Notes: generated from the sequence alone by a model not told the origin. Shown: positions 1-5,546, numbered from the stretch's first letter. The stretch is DNA of 5,546 nt from Sphingomonas bacterium (GCA_026785965.1 JAJAYY010000022.1:1-5546), one strand, 5' to 3'. Made by a program: numbers and translations.

Positions 1-1
1 C

Positions 2-2632
2 AGCGCGGGCGGTTCCGGTAGCCCTGGCGGCGCGGGCGGATCGGCGGCGGGCAGCAGCGGCGGCGTGGGGGCCATCGGCATCGGCGGTACGATCTCGGTC
101 AGCGTCGACAATAACAATAGTATCACTACCCTTGGTGACAGTGCGGCAGGAATCTATGTCCTCGGCCTCGCGGGCTCGGGGATCGGCGCTGCGGGTGGCG
201 CAGGAAGCGCGGCCTTTGGCGGCAATGGAGGCATCGGCAGCGTTGGCGGCAATGGCGGCGCGGCGGGGCTTGGTTCCGCCGGTGGTGCTGGCGCTAACGG
301 CGGCGCGGGCGGCGCTGGCGGCGCGGCGGTGGGCGGTGTTGGTGGTCAAGGTGGTGCCGGGATCGGCGGCGCCCTGCTCGACATCAACATCGACAATAGT
401 GGAAATATCACCACCTCGGGTCTGATCGCTCACGGCATCGCGGTTGAAACCAACGTCGGTTCTGCCAGCAGTGCAGCCGGCGGTGCCGGTGGCGCGGGCT
501 CTGGCGGCGACGGGGGTGACGGGGGTGACGGCGGCACGGGCGGGAGCGGCGGAACCGGTACGGGCGGTGCCGGCGGCTTTGGCAACGTCGGCGGCATGGG
601 CGGTTTTGCCAATGGCGGCGCTGGCGGCGCGGGCGGGGCCGGAACCGGTGGTGCAATTGGCGACGTAATCCTCATCAACAGCGGCCACATCATGACGTTG
701 GGGGCCGGATCGCACGGCATCTTCATTGCGACCCGGCAAACGGTTGGCGTGTCGGGCGGCGGAGCCGGCGCTGGCGGCGGGTCGGGGGGCGGCACGAATG
801 GAACAATCGGAACACCGGGTGTGATTGGCCCGGGCATAGGCGGCGGCGCGGGCGGCTTTGGCGGCTCGGCAGGCGCCTATGGAATTGGCATTGGCGGCGC
901 AGGCGGCGCGGCGGGCGCGGCCCCCGCGGTCGGGATCGCCGACGGCGATGTGTTCATCACCAATACGGCGGCTGGCAACATCGACGCTGCGGCGGACGGT
1001 GCGCACGTCGAAGCGGCTGGAACTATCGACATCAACAACGCCGGCGACATCTCCGGCGGAACTCACGGTATCTTCGCTTCAAGCCTGGTCGATATCGATA
1101 TCACCAACGCCGTCAGCGGCTTTATCACGTCGAGCAACCTCTTTGCCATCGACGCGGTCGGTGCTTCGGCCGAGATCTCCAACGCCGGCCAGCTGCGTGG
1201 CTACGTCGACCTGACGGCCAACGGCGATACGGTGACCAACACCGGTCTGTGGGACGCACGTTTGACCTCCGACTTCGGGGCCGGAGTGGACGTGTTCACG
1301 TCGTCCGGTACAGTTCGTACCGCGGTCAATTCGGCGGTCGCCGAGGCCGTCGTCTTCGCCGGCCTCGAGACGTTCGCCAACGCCGCTGGCCTGATCGACC
1401 TGCGCGACGGCGCGGCCAACGATAGCTTCACGCTGTCGGGCAATTATGCAGCGACCGGCAATGCCCTGCTCGGGGTCGATATCGGCGGCACGATCGCCGG
1501 CCTGACCGGCGATCTTTTAGTGATCGGCGGAACCACCAGCGGGACCACCGGCGTGCTGCTCAACATCCTCGCCAGCGCGGCGGTGATCGATCCCGACGGG
1601 GTTCGCATCGTCGATGCGCCAGGCGGCACCGGCCTGTTCACCGGCTCGGTCAGCACTGGCTTTATCAACTATGACGTGATCATGATCGGGCCCGATGCGT
1701 TCGTCGTGTCGAGCGCCGACGAAGGGATCTTCGACATCGGGCTGCTTGGCACCATGGCGCAGGATATGTGGTACCAGTCGGCCGACGCGCATCTCGCCTG
1801 CTCGGCGTCGCGCAAGAACGACTTCGGGGTCGATCGCAAGAGCAATATCGCGCTCTGCGCCCAGCTTTACCTCAGCCACGATCGCTATGGCGACGGCGAC
1901 AATAGCTCGACTTTGTTCGGCACGACGTTCGAATACAGCAACCGGATCAAGACCAAGCGGCGTGGCGCGCAGGTCGATCTGGGCTTCCGCACCGGCGGCA
2001 ATTTCACCGTTGGGCTGACCGCTGGCTATGCCCATGCCGAATCCGACAATGCCGGGTTGGGATCCGCGCTCGATGTCGAAGGCTACAACCTCGGCGCCTT
2101 CGCCCAATTTGGCTCGAAGGTCGGCTTCTACGGCAGCGCATTGGTCAAATGGGACAAGTTTGACACCCGCATCGGCAACGCATTGTTGATCGGGCAGGTC
2201 CGGCCGGACGGCCGCAGCTTCGGCGTCGATGGCGAGATTGGTTGGCGAACGACCAACTTCGGCCCGATGTTCGACATCTATGCTGGCGTGTCACACGTCC
2301 GCACCAAACTCGATGACTTCAGCGCCGGCCAAATCAATTTCGATCCTGACCGGATGACCAGCACGCGTGGCCGGCTTGGCGCGCGGTTCGGTTGGTCGGG
2401 TAGCTGGGCACCGTTCATCGATGCCAAGCTGTTCCATGAATTCAACGGCGACAGCGATATCCAGGTCGGAAGCGGGCTCTTGGTCGACTCCTTCGAGCGC
2501 ACTGGTCGCGGCACCTGGGCGCGGCTCGAAGGCGGGATCGGTGGCGGCACAGGAGGCGGCCCGCTGCTCTCGGTGTGGGGAGATTTTGGTGACGTCAAGG
2601 GATGGGGAGCCAGGGCCGGTTTCCGCTTTTAA
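2..2632 (+). CDS. Autotransporter with glycine-rich passenger and C-terminal beta-barrel (5' partial)
   Basis: This is a type V secretion (autotransporter) surface protein. The reading frame is open back to the left edge, so the real start and signal peptide are outside the window. The GTG at 65 lies inside Gly/Ala/Ser coding sequence and is not credited as a start. Numbering residues from that codon, 1-290 alternate short strand motifs (I-x-N-S-G-x-I-x-T, then HGI) with Gly-rich segments. Residues 291-550 form a more ordinary solenoid (such as IDINNAGDISGGTHGIF at 321-337). Residues 555-595 are the linker (GLLGTMAQDMWYQSADAH), and about 596-855 are a PF03797-like barrel with alternating aromatic strands, a GRLGARFGW segment near 769-777, and the terminal GARAGFRF ending in Phe. 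The length and terminus fit a 12-strand barrel. The cargo role (adhesion, aggregation) cannot be told from sequence. Barrel assignment is firm; passenger function is unknown. Confidence 0.9.
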   Translation, partial: SAGGSGSPGGAGGSAAGSSGGVGAIGIGGTISVSVDNNNSITTLGDSAAGIYVLGLAGSGIGAAGGAGSAAFGGNGGIGSVGGNGGAAGLGSAGGAGANGGAGGAGGAAVGGVGGQGGAGIGGALLDINIDNSGNITTSGLIAHGIAVETNVGSASSAAGGAGGAGSGGDGGDGGDGGTGGSGGTGTGGAGGFGNVGGMGGFANGGAGGAGGAGTGGAIGDVILINSGHIMTLGAGSHGIFIATRQTVGVSGGGAGAGGGSGGGTNGTIGTPGVIGPGIGGGAGGFGGSAGAYGIGIGGAGGAAGAAPAVGIADGDVFITNTAAGNIDAAADGAHVEAAGTIDINNAGDISGGTHGIFASSLVDIDITNAVSGFITSSNLFAIDAVGASAEISNAGQLRGYVDLTANGDTVTNTGLWDARLTSDFGAGVDVFTSSGTVRTAVNSAVAEAVVFAGLETFANAAGLIDLRDGAANDSFTLSGNYAATGNALLGVDIGGTIAGLTGDLLVIGGTTSGTTGVLLNILASAAVIDPDGVRIVDAPGGTGLFTGSVSTGFINYDVIMIGPDAFVVSSADEGIFDIGLLGTMAQDMWYQSADAHLACSASRKNDFGVDRKSNIALCAQLYLSHDRYGDGDNSSTLFGTTFEYSNRIKTKRRGAQVDLGFRTGGNFTVGLTAGYAHAESDNAGLGSALDVEGYNLGAFAQFGSKVGFYGSALVKWDKFDTRIGNALLIGQVRPDGRSFGVDGEIGWRTTNFGPMFDIYAGVSHVRTKLDDFSAGQINFDPDRMTSTRGRLGARFGWSGSWAPFIDAKLFHEFNGDSDIQVGSGLLVDSFERTGRGTWARLEGGIGGGTGGGPLLSVWGDFGDVKGWGARAGFRF
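83..934 (+). repeat. Three diverged ~94-residue modules in the autotransporter passenger
   Basis: Modules begin at a Gly-Gly pair at 83, 365 and 647, so the first two are exactly 282 nt (94 codons). The third runs to about 934 (96 codons), where a fourth strand motif starts. Each module opens with about 25-30 residues of strand motif: SVDNNNSITTLGDSAAGI, then NIDNSGNITTSGLIAHGI, then LINSGHIMTLGAGSHGI. About 65 residues rich in GGA/GGx triplets follow. The linkers differ in sequence while their length is conserved. The truncated start of the window (2-82) also ends a Gly-rich stretch, so more modules probably lie upstream. Confidence 0.75.
503..529 (+). repeat. 9-bp tandem triplication encoding Gly-Gly-Asp x3
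   Basis: Three consecutive 9-mers, GGCGGCGAC then GGGGGTGAC twice, encode GGD-GGD-GGD inside the second Gly-rich segment. The last two copies are identical in DNA and the first differs at wobble positions. This suggests recent local slippage growth within the Gly-rich linker. It is the only acidic patch in an otherwise neutral Gly/Ala linker. Confidence 0.7.
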
Positions 2633-2690
2633 GGGAATGAGCCAACGCGCGGCAGGCTCGTAGGAAGATCGTGAATCCTCCCCGCTGAAC

Positions 2691-2714
2691 GTCCGCTGTT
2701 CACCCAAAGCGGAC
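2691..2714. repeat. Inverted repeat GTCCGCT / AGCGGAC (possible dispersed intergenic repeat)
   Basis: A perfect 7-bp inverted repeat, GTCCGCT at 2691-2697 and AGCGGAC at 2708-2714, encloses a 10-nt loop (GTTCACCCAA). From memory, short elements with GTCCGCT and ACCCAAAGCGGAC cores are scattered through intergenic regions of sphingomonads and other alphaproteobacteria, where they often give spurious ORFs beginning MSALG. The minus-strand reading here gives just such a start (MSALGEQRTFSG). The pairing is seen directly; the family assignment is inferred. Confidence 0.5.
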
Positions 2715-2756
2715 ACCGGCGCCTCGATCGGGTCAGATTTCGCTGTCCTACAGCGT

Positions 2757-2782
2757 GCCGCTCATGAGACTGTGTCTGCGGC
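2757..2782. terminator. Weak bulged hairpin, possible terminator
   Basis: GCCGC (2757-2761) pairs with GCGGC (2778-2782), and inside it AGAC (2767-2770) pairs with GTCT (2774-2777) around a TGT loop. This gives a 9-bp coaxial stem with a one-sided 5-nt bulge (TCATG). It lies between convergent genes, where a bidirectional terminator would be expected. No T-tract follows on either strand, so the terminator role is only a positional inference. Confidence 0.25.
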
Positions 2783-2848
2783 TGTTTCGCATGGTTGGGG
2801 GGACTACAGGATCGCGAGTCGCCCCACGGAAGGGCCAAAATGGTGCCT

Positions 2849-2861
2849 GAGTCTACGACTC
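2849..2861 (-). terminator. Small hairpin downstream of the FzlA-type gene, weak terminator candidate
   Basis: GAGTC (2849-2853) and GACTC (2857-2861) form a 5-bp perfect stem with a 3-nt loop, 28 nt past the stop of the minus-strand gene. On the minus strand it is followed about 8 nt later by CATTTTGG, which is only a short T run. The stem is short and only moderately GC-rich, so termination here is doubtful. Confidence 0.2.
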
Positions 2862-2889
2862 TTGCGACCTTTGTGACTTTAAGCGCGGC

Positions 2890-3561
2890 TCAAAAGTCGA
2901 CCTTGTCGTAATGCGCCGGGGGCACGATCACTTCCATCCGCTCGCCCAATAACGGTCGGAAGCAGGGCCGCGATTTCATCACCGCATACCAATCCTTGGT
3001 CTGCTTGTGCCCGCGCCAGTCGAGCGCGCCGAGATAGTCGATCACGCTCAATTGCGCCGCGGCGGTGAAGTCGGCCAGGCTTAGCGATGCCCCCGCCAGC
3101 CAGCGCCGGTGATCGAGCAGATAGTCCATATAATCGAGGTGCCCGTTGGCGATCCGCATCGCCTCGCGTAGCACCCTGGTATCGGGCGACTCGCGGCTCA
3201 CCAGGCGCTTGCGCATCCGCTCGTGCATCAGCGGCTCGACGACTTCGCGAAACAGTTTTTCGTCAAACCATTCGACCAGTCGGCGGATTTCGGCGCGGGC
3301 CACCGAATTGCCGTGGATCATCGGCATCTTGTCGATCGTCTCTTCGAAATATTCGACGATCGGCTGGCTCCCGATCAGCGCGATCCCGGCGCTGGTGTCG
3401 ACCAACACCGGGGTTTCGCCGGCCGGGTTCAAGTCGATGAATTCGTCGCGCCGCTCCCACGGATTTTCGCGCACCAGTTCATGCGTCACGCCCTTCTCGC
3501 CGAGCACGAGGCGGACCTTGCGCGAGAACGGACAGAGCGGGAATTGGAACAGTTGCCACAT
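2890..3561 (-). CDS. fzlA: GST-fold protein, probable FtsZ-binding protein FzlA
   Basis: This is a 223-residue protein with the glutathione S-transferase fold. The N-terminal thioredoxin-like domain (about 1-76) has CPFSRK at 10-15, the cis-Pro segment NPAGETPVLVD at 45-55 and SQPIVEYFEE at 65-74. The helical C-terminal domain has the LSLADF capping box (160-165) and KSRPCFRPLL near 196-205, then a tail ending PPAHYDKVDF. This arrangement and tail match what I recall of the alphaproteobacterial FzlA family, GST homologues that bind FtsZ and set filament curvature and constriction rate in Caulobacter rather than acting as detoxifying enzymes. The glutathione-contacting Glu of the usual E-S pair is Gly64 here, consistent with a non-catalytic role. 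The ATG at 3561 is the only good start; no Shine-Dalgarno sequence is visible. It is last in the minus-strand cluster. The alternative is a generic GST. Confidence 0.78.
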   Translation of the reverse strand: MWQLFQFPLCPFSRKVRLVLGEKGVTHELVRENPWERRDEFIDLNPAGETPVLVDTSAGIALIGSQPIVEYFEETIDKMPMIHGNSVARAEIRRLVEWFDEKLFREVVEPLMHERMRKRLVSRESPDTRVLREAMRIANGHLDYMDYLLDHRRWLAGASLSLADFTAAAQLSVIDYLGALDWRGHKQTKDWYAVMKSRPCFRPLLGERMEVIVPPAHYDKVDF

Positions 3562-3562
3562 G

Positions 3563-3579
3563 GCGCAAAGCTTTAGCGC
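3563..3579. promoter_or_regulatory. Near-perfect palindrome at the translation start of the FzlA-type gene
   Basis: GCGC-AAAGCTTT-A-GCGC is a 16-base palindrome interrupted by a single A at 3575. It ends two bases from the ATG at 3561, exactly where a ribosome-binding site would be expected, and no GGAG-like element is present. It could be an operator or an RNA structure affecting initiation. A chance palindrome in GC-rich DNA is also possible. Confidence 0.3.
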
Positions 3580-3615
3580 AGCCCCCGCGCCAGTCCATGC
3601 CGAAGCGCCGAAATA

Positions 3616-4056
3616 TTACCGCTTGGGGTAAGTCGGGCTGGGCAGATTGGCGGTGGCGCGTTCAATCTCTTCGCGCGCGGTTTCGAGCGACTTCATGATC
3701 GCCGGCAGCGACGCGATCAGCGCCTTGCCCGCGGTTTGCATCATGCGGCCCGAAGCGGCGGCCTGGGCGGTGACCTGCTGCTCGACCTCGGGCCCGCCGA
3801 TATTGTCGCGCACTGTCCGGGCACGATCGGCCCGAGTCGCCGGGCGGCCTTCGATCGCCGCTTCCATCTCGCCCACCGGCAAGTCCATCAGCGATTTGGT
3901 CAGCACGCCCGCCACGCGGCCCAATTGGTCGGCCATCGCCGGGTCGGACAGAATGGGCGGGATCGCAATCGGCGCTGCGGGCTTGACCGGGCCCGGCGCG
4001 GCCAGCGCAGGCGCGGCGATCAGCAGCGTCGGGATCAGCAATAAGGAACAGCGCAT
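3616..4056 (-). CDS. Small secreted (periplasmic) protein of unknown function
   Basis: This protein of 146 residues has a clear Sec signal peptide: Arg2, a hydrophobic core LLLIPTLLIAA (5-15), and an ALA/A cleavage site after Ala19. The only cysteine (Cys3) lies within the signal and there is no lipobox, so it should be soluble in the periplasm. The mature part begins Pro/Ala-rich (20-34). It continues with amphipathic helical segments including DPAMADQLGRVAGVLTKSL (38-56), LPVGEMEAAIEGRPATRADR (59-78), a Gln/Ala stretch (93-102) and a long charged helix to about 137, then ends PSPTYPKR. I recall similar proteins (the LPVGE...AIEGR...ADR...TVRD core and a YPKR end) as conserved hypotheticals in sphingomonads, but know no function. 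The ATG at 4056 is supported by GGAG seven bases upstream. It sits 66 nt after uppP and 54 nt before the FzlA-type gene on the same strand. Confidence 0.85.
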   Translation of the reverse strand: MRCSLLLIPTLLIAAPALAAPGPVKPAAPIAIPPILSDPAMADQLGRVAGVLTKSLMDLPVGEMEAAIEGRPATRADRARTVRDNIGGPEVEQQVTAQAAASGRMMQTAGKALIASLPAIMKSLETAREEIERATANLPSPTYPKR

Positions 4057-4063
4057 GACAGGA

Positions 4064-4067
4064 CTCC
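4064..4067 (-). promoter_or_regulatory. Shine-Dalgarno site for the small secreted protein
   Basis: GGAG on the minus strand lies seven bases before the ATG at 4056. It supports that start and is the only clear ribosome-binding site among the visible minus-strand gene starts. Confidence 0.6.
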
Positions 4068-4081
4068 GATACTAAGCGTCC

Positions 4082-4109
4082 AAGATGGCCGAAAATGCCG
4101 CCAAGTCAA
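4082..4109 (-). promoter_or_regulatory. Possible internal sigma-70-type promoter
   Basis: In the 66-nt gap after uppP the minus strand carries TTGACT (4109-4104), a 5/6 match to the -35 consensus. A 16-nt spacer and CATCTT (4087-4082) follow, the latter only a 3/6 match to the -10. Alphaproteobacterial promoters often keep the -35 better than the -10. Initiation near 4075 would leave a leader of about 20 nt that includes the GGAG site. It could drive the secreted protein and the FzlA-type gene separately from uppP. The weak -10 keeps this tentative. Confidence 0.3.
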
Positions 4110-4122
4110 CGATTTGAATGCC

Positions 4123-4923
4123 CTAGCGCGCGCCAAGCCAGACGAGCGCCGCGATTCCCGCGACGATTCGATACCAGGCGAAGGGCGCGAAGCCGAAGCG
4201 CTGGATGATCGCGACAAATGCTTTGACCACCACCACCGCGACGACGAACGACACCAACGCGCCGAGGAGAATATGGCCGGTCATCCCCGGCTCGATCTCG
4301 GCATGATGCTTGGCCAGCTGGAGCACGGTCGCGCCGGTCAGCGTCGGCACTGCGAGGAAGAAGCTGAACTCGGCGGCGGTCTTGCGGTCGACCCCCATCG
4401 CCATCGCGCCAAGGATGGTCGCGCCCGAGCGGCTCACCCCGGGAACCATCGCCAGGCACTGGACCAGCCCGATCACCAGCGATTGCTTGAGGGCGAGCCT
4501 GGCCACTCCGCCGCTTTCTCGCGGCCGCGCCAGTTTCTCGACCACCAGGATCGCGATCCCGCCGATGATCAGCGCCCACGCCACCACCACCGCATTGCCA
4601 AGCAATAGCTCGATCTGGTCGCCGAGGGCGAGTCCGAGCACCACTGCGGGAACGAAGGCGATCAGCAGATTGCGCGTGAAGGTGAATGCCGAATGCTCGC
4701 GCTGCCACAGCCCGATCAGCACGTCGCGGAAGGTGCGCCAGTAAAGCACAACGATCGCCAGGATCGCGCCCGGCTGGATCGCGATGTTGAACAACGCCCA
4801 TTGATCGGCCTTGAAGCCGAGCAATTCGGTGGCGAGGATCAGATGCCCGGTCGACGACACCGGCAGGTATTCGGTCAGCCCCTCGACAATGCCGAGGATG
4901 ATGACGAGCAGCAGGATTGGCAT
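4123..4923 (-). CDS. uppP: Undecaprenyl-diphosphatase UppP (BacA family)
   Basis: This integral inner-membrane enzyme hydrolyses undecaprenyl diphosphate to undecaprenyl phosphate (EC 3.6.1.27), recycling the lipid carrier for peptidoglycan and other envelope polymers; overexpression of the family gives bacitracin resistance. At 266 residues it has the normal family length. The first signature, EGLTEYLPVSSTGHL (14-28), contains the catalytic-site Glu14, Glu18, Ser24 and His27. The second, PGVSRSGAT (161-169), contains the essential Arg165. Several hydrophobic segments are visible, for example 3-13, 51-61, 87-100, 112-128, 150-160, 217-240 and 252-264. The ATG at 4923 shares one base with the TGA of the upstream gene (TGATG), and no Shine-Dalgarno sequence is visible, so translation is probably coupled to that gene. 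All key residues are present. Confidence 0.97.
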   Translation of the reverse strand: MPILLLVIILGIVEGLTEYLPVSSTGHLILATELLGFKADQWALFNIAIQPGAILAIVVLYWRTFRDVLIGLWQREHSAFTFTRNLLIAFVPAVVLGLALGDQIELLLGNAVVVAWALIIGGIAILVVEKLARPRESGGVARLALKQSLVIGLVQCLAMVPGVSRSGATILGAMAMGVDRKTAAEFSFFLAVPTLTGATVLQLAKHHAEIEPGMTGHILLGALVSFVVAVVVVKAFVAIIQRFGFAPFAWYRIVAGIAALVWLGAR

Positions 4924-5546
4924 CAGGCGCCGGGTTGTTCGAAACTGTTGGCGCGCGGGGCGAAGCGTCCGCCCTTGACGAACCGCCCGAGCCAGCCGGG
5001 AGCGACCGCGCCGATCGGGGTCGGTTCAATTCCGAACGCCTCAAGCCCGGGAGCGCCCGCCGCGGCGACATTGTCGCGCTGGAGCATGATCCACTGGTCG
5101 CGGCTGAGCGGTGCGCCGGGCAGGAAGCCGAGCATCGCCATCGCGCCAGCGACGAAATCGGGCACGTCGACCAGATTGGGCGATTGCCCCGCCATCGCCG
5201 CGATCCGCGCGTTCAATTCGCGCATCGTCATGGCCTCCGGGCCGGCCAGCTCATAGGTCTTGCCGCCATGGCTGCCCGGGTCGAGCGCAGCGGCGGCGAT
5301 CGCACGCCCAAGATCGCGGACGAAAATCGGCTGGAAGCGGGTATTGGGGGCGATGACCGGCAGCAGCGGCAGCTTGGCCATCGCCGCGAAGCGATTGGTG
5401 AATTGATCCTCGGGGCCGAACACCACGCTTGGGCGGATGATCGTCGCGGTCGGGAAGGCGGCGCGCACCGCTTCCTCGCCCAGTCCTTTGGTGCGGCCAT
5501 AATTTGACGCGCTCGCCGGGTCGGCGCCGATCGCGCTGACCTGGAC
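4923..5546 (-). CDS. NDUFA9-like NAD(P)-binding SDR protein (5' partial)
   Basis: This is the C-terminal 208 residues of an extended or atypical short-chain dehydrogenase related to the mitochondrial complex I accessory subunit NDUFA9. The frame runs off the right edge; the N-terminal Rossmann glycine motif, probably about 100 residues, is missing. The GTG at 5468 sits inside conserved sequence and is not the start. Near the window edge the SDR Tyr-x-x-x-Lys motif appears as SNYGRTK, with Tyr at 5499-5501. RPSVVFGPEDQF, FQPIFVRDLGRAI and YELAGPEAMTMRELN follow, the usual substrate-side segments of this family. The C-terminal DQWIMLQRDNV and a PGWLGRF segment resemble sphingomonad proteins annotated as complex I NDUFA9 subunit family. 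Whether the bacterial protein associates with complex I is not shown by sequence; a nucleotide-sugar epimerase-like or quinone-related role is also possible. It overlaps uppP by one base, making it the upstream member of the operon. Confidence 0.85.
   Translation of the reverse strand, partial: VQVSAIGADPASASNYGRTKGLGEEAVRAAFPTATIIRPSVVFGPEDQFTNRFAAMAKLPLLPVIAPNTRFQPIFVRDLGRAIAAAALDPGSHGGKTYELAGPEAMTMRELNARIAAMAGQSPNLVDVPDFVAGAMAMLGFLPGAPLSRDQWIMLQRDNVAAAGAPGLEAFGIEPTPIGAVAPGWLGRFVKGGRFAPRANSFEQPGA

Larger units (their letters stand above)
2633..2889. other. Non-coding gap between convergent genes
   Basis: This stretch of 257 nt separates the stop of the autotransporter (+) from the stop of the FzlA-type gene (-). 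I find no convincing gene in it. Its content looks less codon-structured and somewhat more AT-rich than its flanks. It holds three small inverted repeats (listed separately), which could act as terminators for the two converging transcripts. None of them is followed by a run of T on either strand, so a classical intrinsic terminator is not seen. A weaker pairing of GAGCC (2639-2643) with GGCTC (2655-2659) lies just after the autotransporter stop. Confidence 0.6.

Noticed and set aside
503..529. GGD repeats as an RTX calcium-binding motif
   Set aside because: RTX nonapeptides follow GGxGxDxxx with a hydrophobic residue in each repeat. Here there is a plain GGD triplet run inside a Gly-rich linker, and the protein has an autotransporter barrel rather than a type I secretion signal.
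430..837. 135-codon antisense ORF rich in Pro (PPxPP repeats)
   Set aside because: It is the mirror of Gly-coding GGC/GGN triplets on the plus strand, which read as GCC/NCC on the other strand. It has no start signals or domain and lies wholly within the autotransporter gene.
83..934. Mycobacterial PE_PGRS protein
   Set aside because: The Gly-rich composition is similar, but the strand motifs between the stretches and the C-terminal outer-membrane barrel place it in the autotransporters of a Gram-negative host.
1517..2107. 196-codon antisense ORF over the solenoid and barrel region
   Set aside because: It lies opposite well-conserved barrel coding sequence in GC-rich DNA, where long stop-free shadows are expected. 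Its product resembles no family I know.
2789..2825. Remnant of a tRNA 3' end (GGTTGGGGGGACTACAGGAT resembles the reverse complement of a tRNA acceptor and T-arm)
   Set aside because: The T-loop core is not preserved, no anticodon or D arm can be folded on the minus strand, and no duplicated integration site is visible. The likeness is too weak to call.
2629..2838. 69-codon minus-strand ORF in the convergent gap
   Set aside because: It has low-complexity, Arg/Ser/Pro-rich content, no ribosome-binding site that I can see, overlaps the end of the autotransporter gene and runs across the inverted repeats.
3146..3631. 161-codon plus-strand ORF opposite the FzlA-type gene
   Set aside because: It is antisense to a gene with clear GST-fold motifs, and its Ser/Arg-rich translation has no domain.

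Overview
The base composition (GC-rich throughout, GC-ended codons) and the gene set point to an alphaproteobacterium, most likely a sphingomonad (Sphingomonas, Sphingopyxis or a relative). The pointers are an NDUFA9-like dehydratase directly upstream of uppP, an FzlA-type GST-fold protein, and a glycine-rich autotransporter. The genus is inferred from recalled protein families, not from a marker gene.

Layout. Positions 2-2632 (+) hold the 3' part of a large autotransporter gene. The 5' end, with the signal peptide, lies left of the window. The visible passenger has short beta-solenoid motifs separated by glycine-rich segments with a very regular spacing of about 94 residues, then a conventional solenoid, then a C-terminal outer-membrane beta-barrel ending in Phe. 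Positions 2633-2889 are a non-coding gap between convergent genes and carry three small inverted repeats. Positions 2890-5546 hold four genes on the minus strand. In transcription order these are an NDUFA9-like SDR (5' end cut by the window edge), uppP (undecaprenyl-diphosphatase), a small secreted protein of unknown function, and a GST-fold protein of the FzlA (FtsZ-binding) type.

How they fit together. The minus-strand genes are tightly packed (TGATG overlap, then gaps of 66 and 54 nt) and look like one operon, possibly with an internal promoter before the small secreted protein. UppP recycles the lipid carrier for peptidoglycan, and FzlA, if correctly assigned, links FtsZ filaments to constriction. 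The cluster therefore has an envelope and cell-division flavour, and the unknown periplasmic protein is the most interesting member. The autotransporter is an independent surface protein transcribed toward the cluster.

Most of the window is ordinary. I see no CRISPR array, RNA gene, insertion sequence or defence system. The best leads are the regular modular passenger, the unknown secreted protein between uppP and fzlA, and the Glu-to-Gly change at the glutathione-site position of the GST-fold protein.
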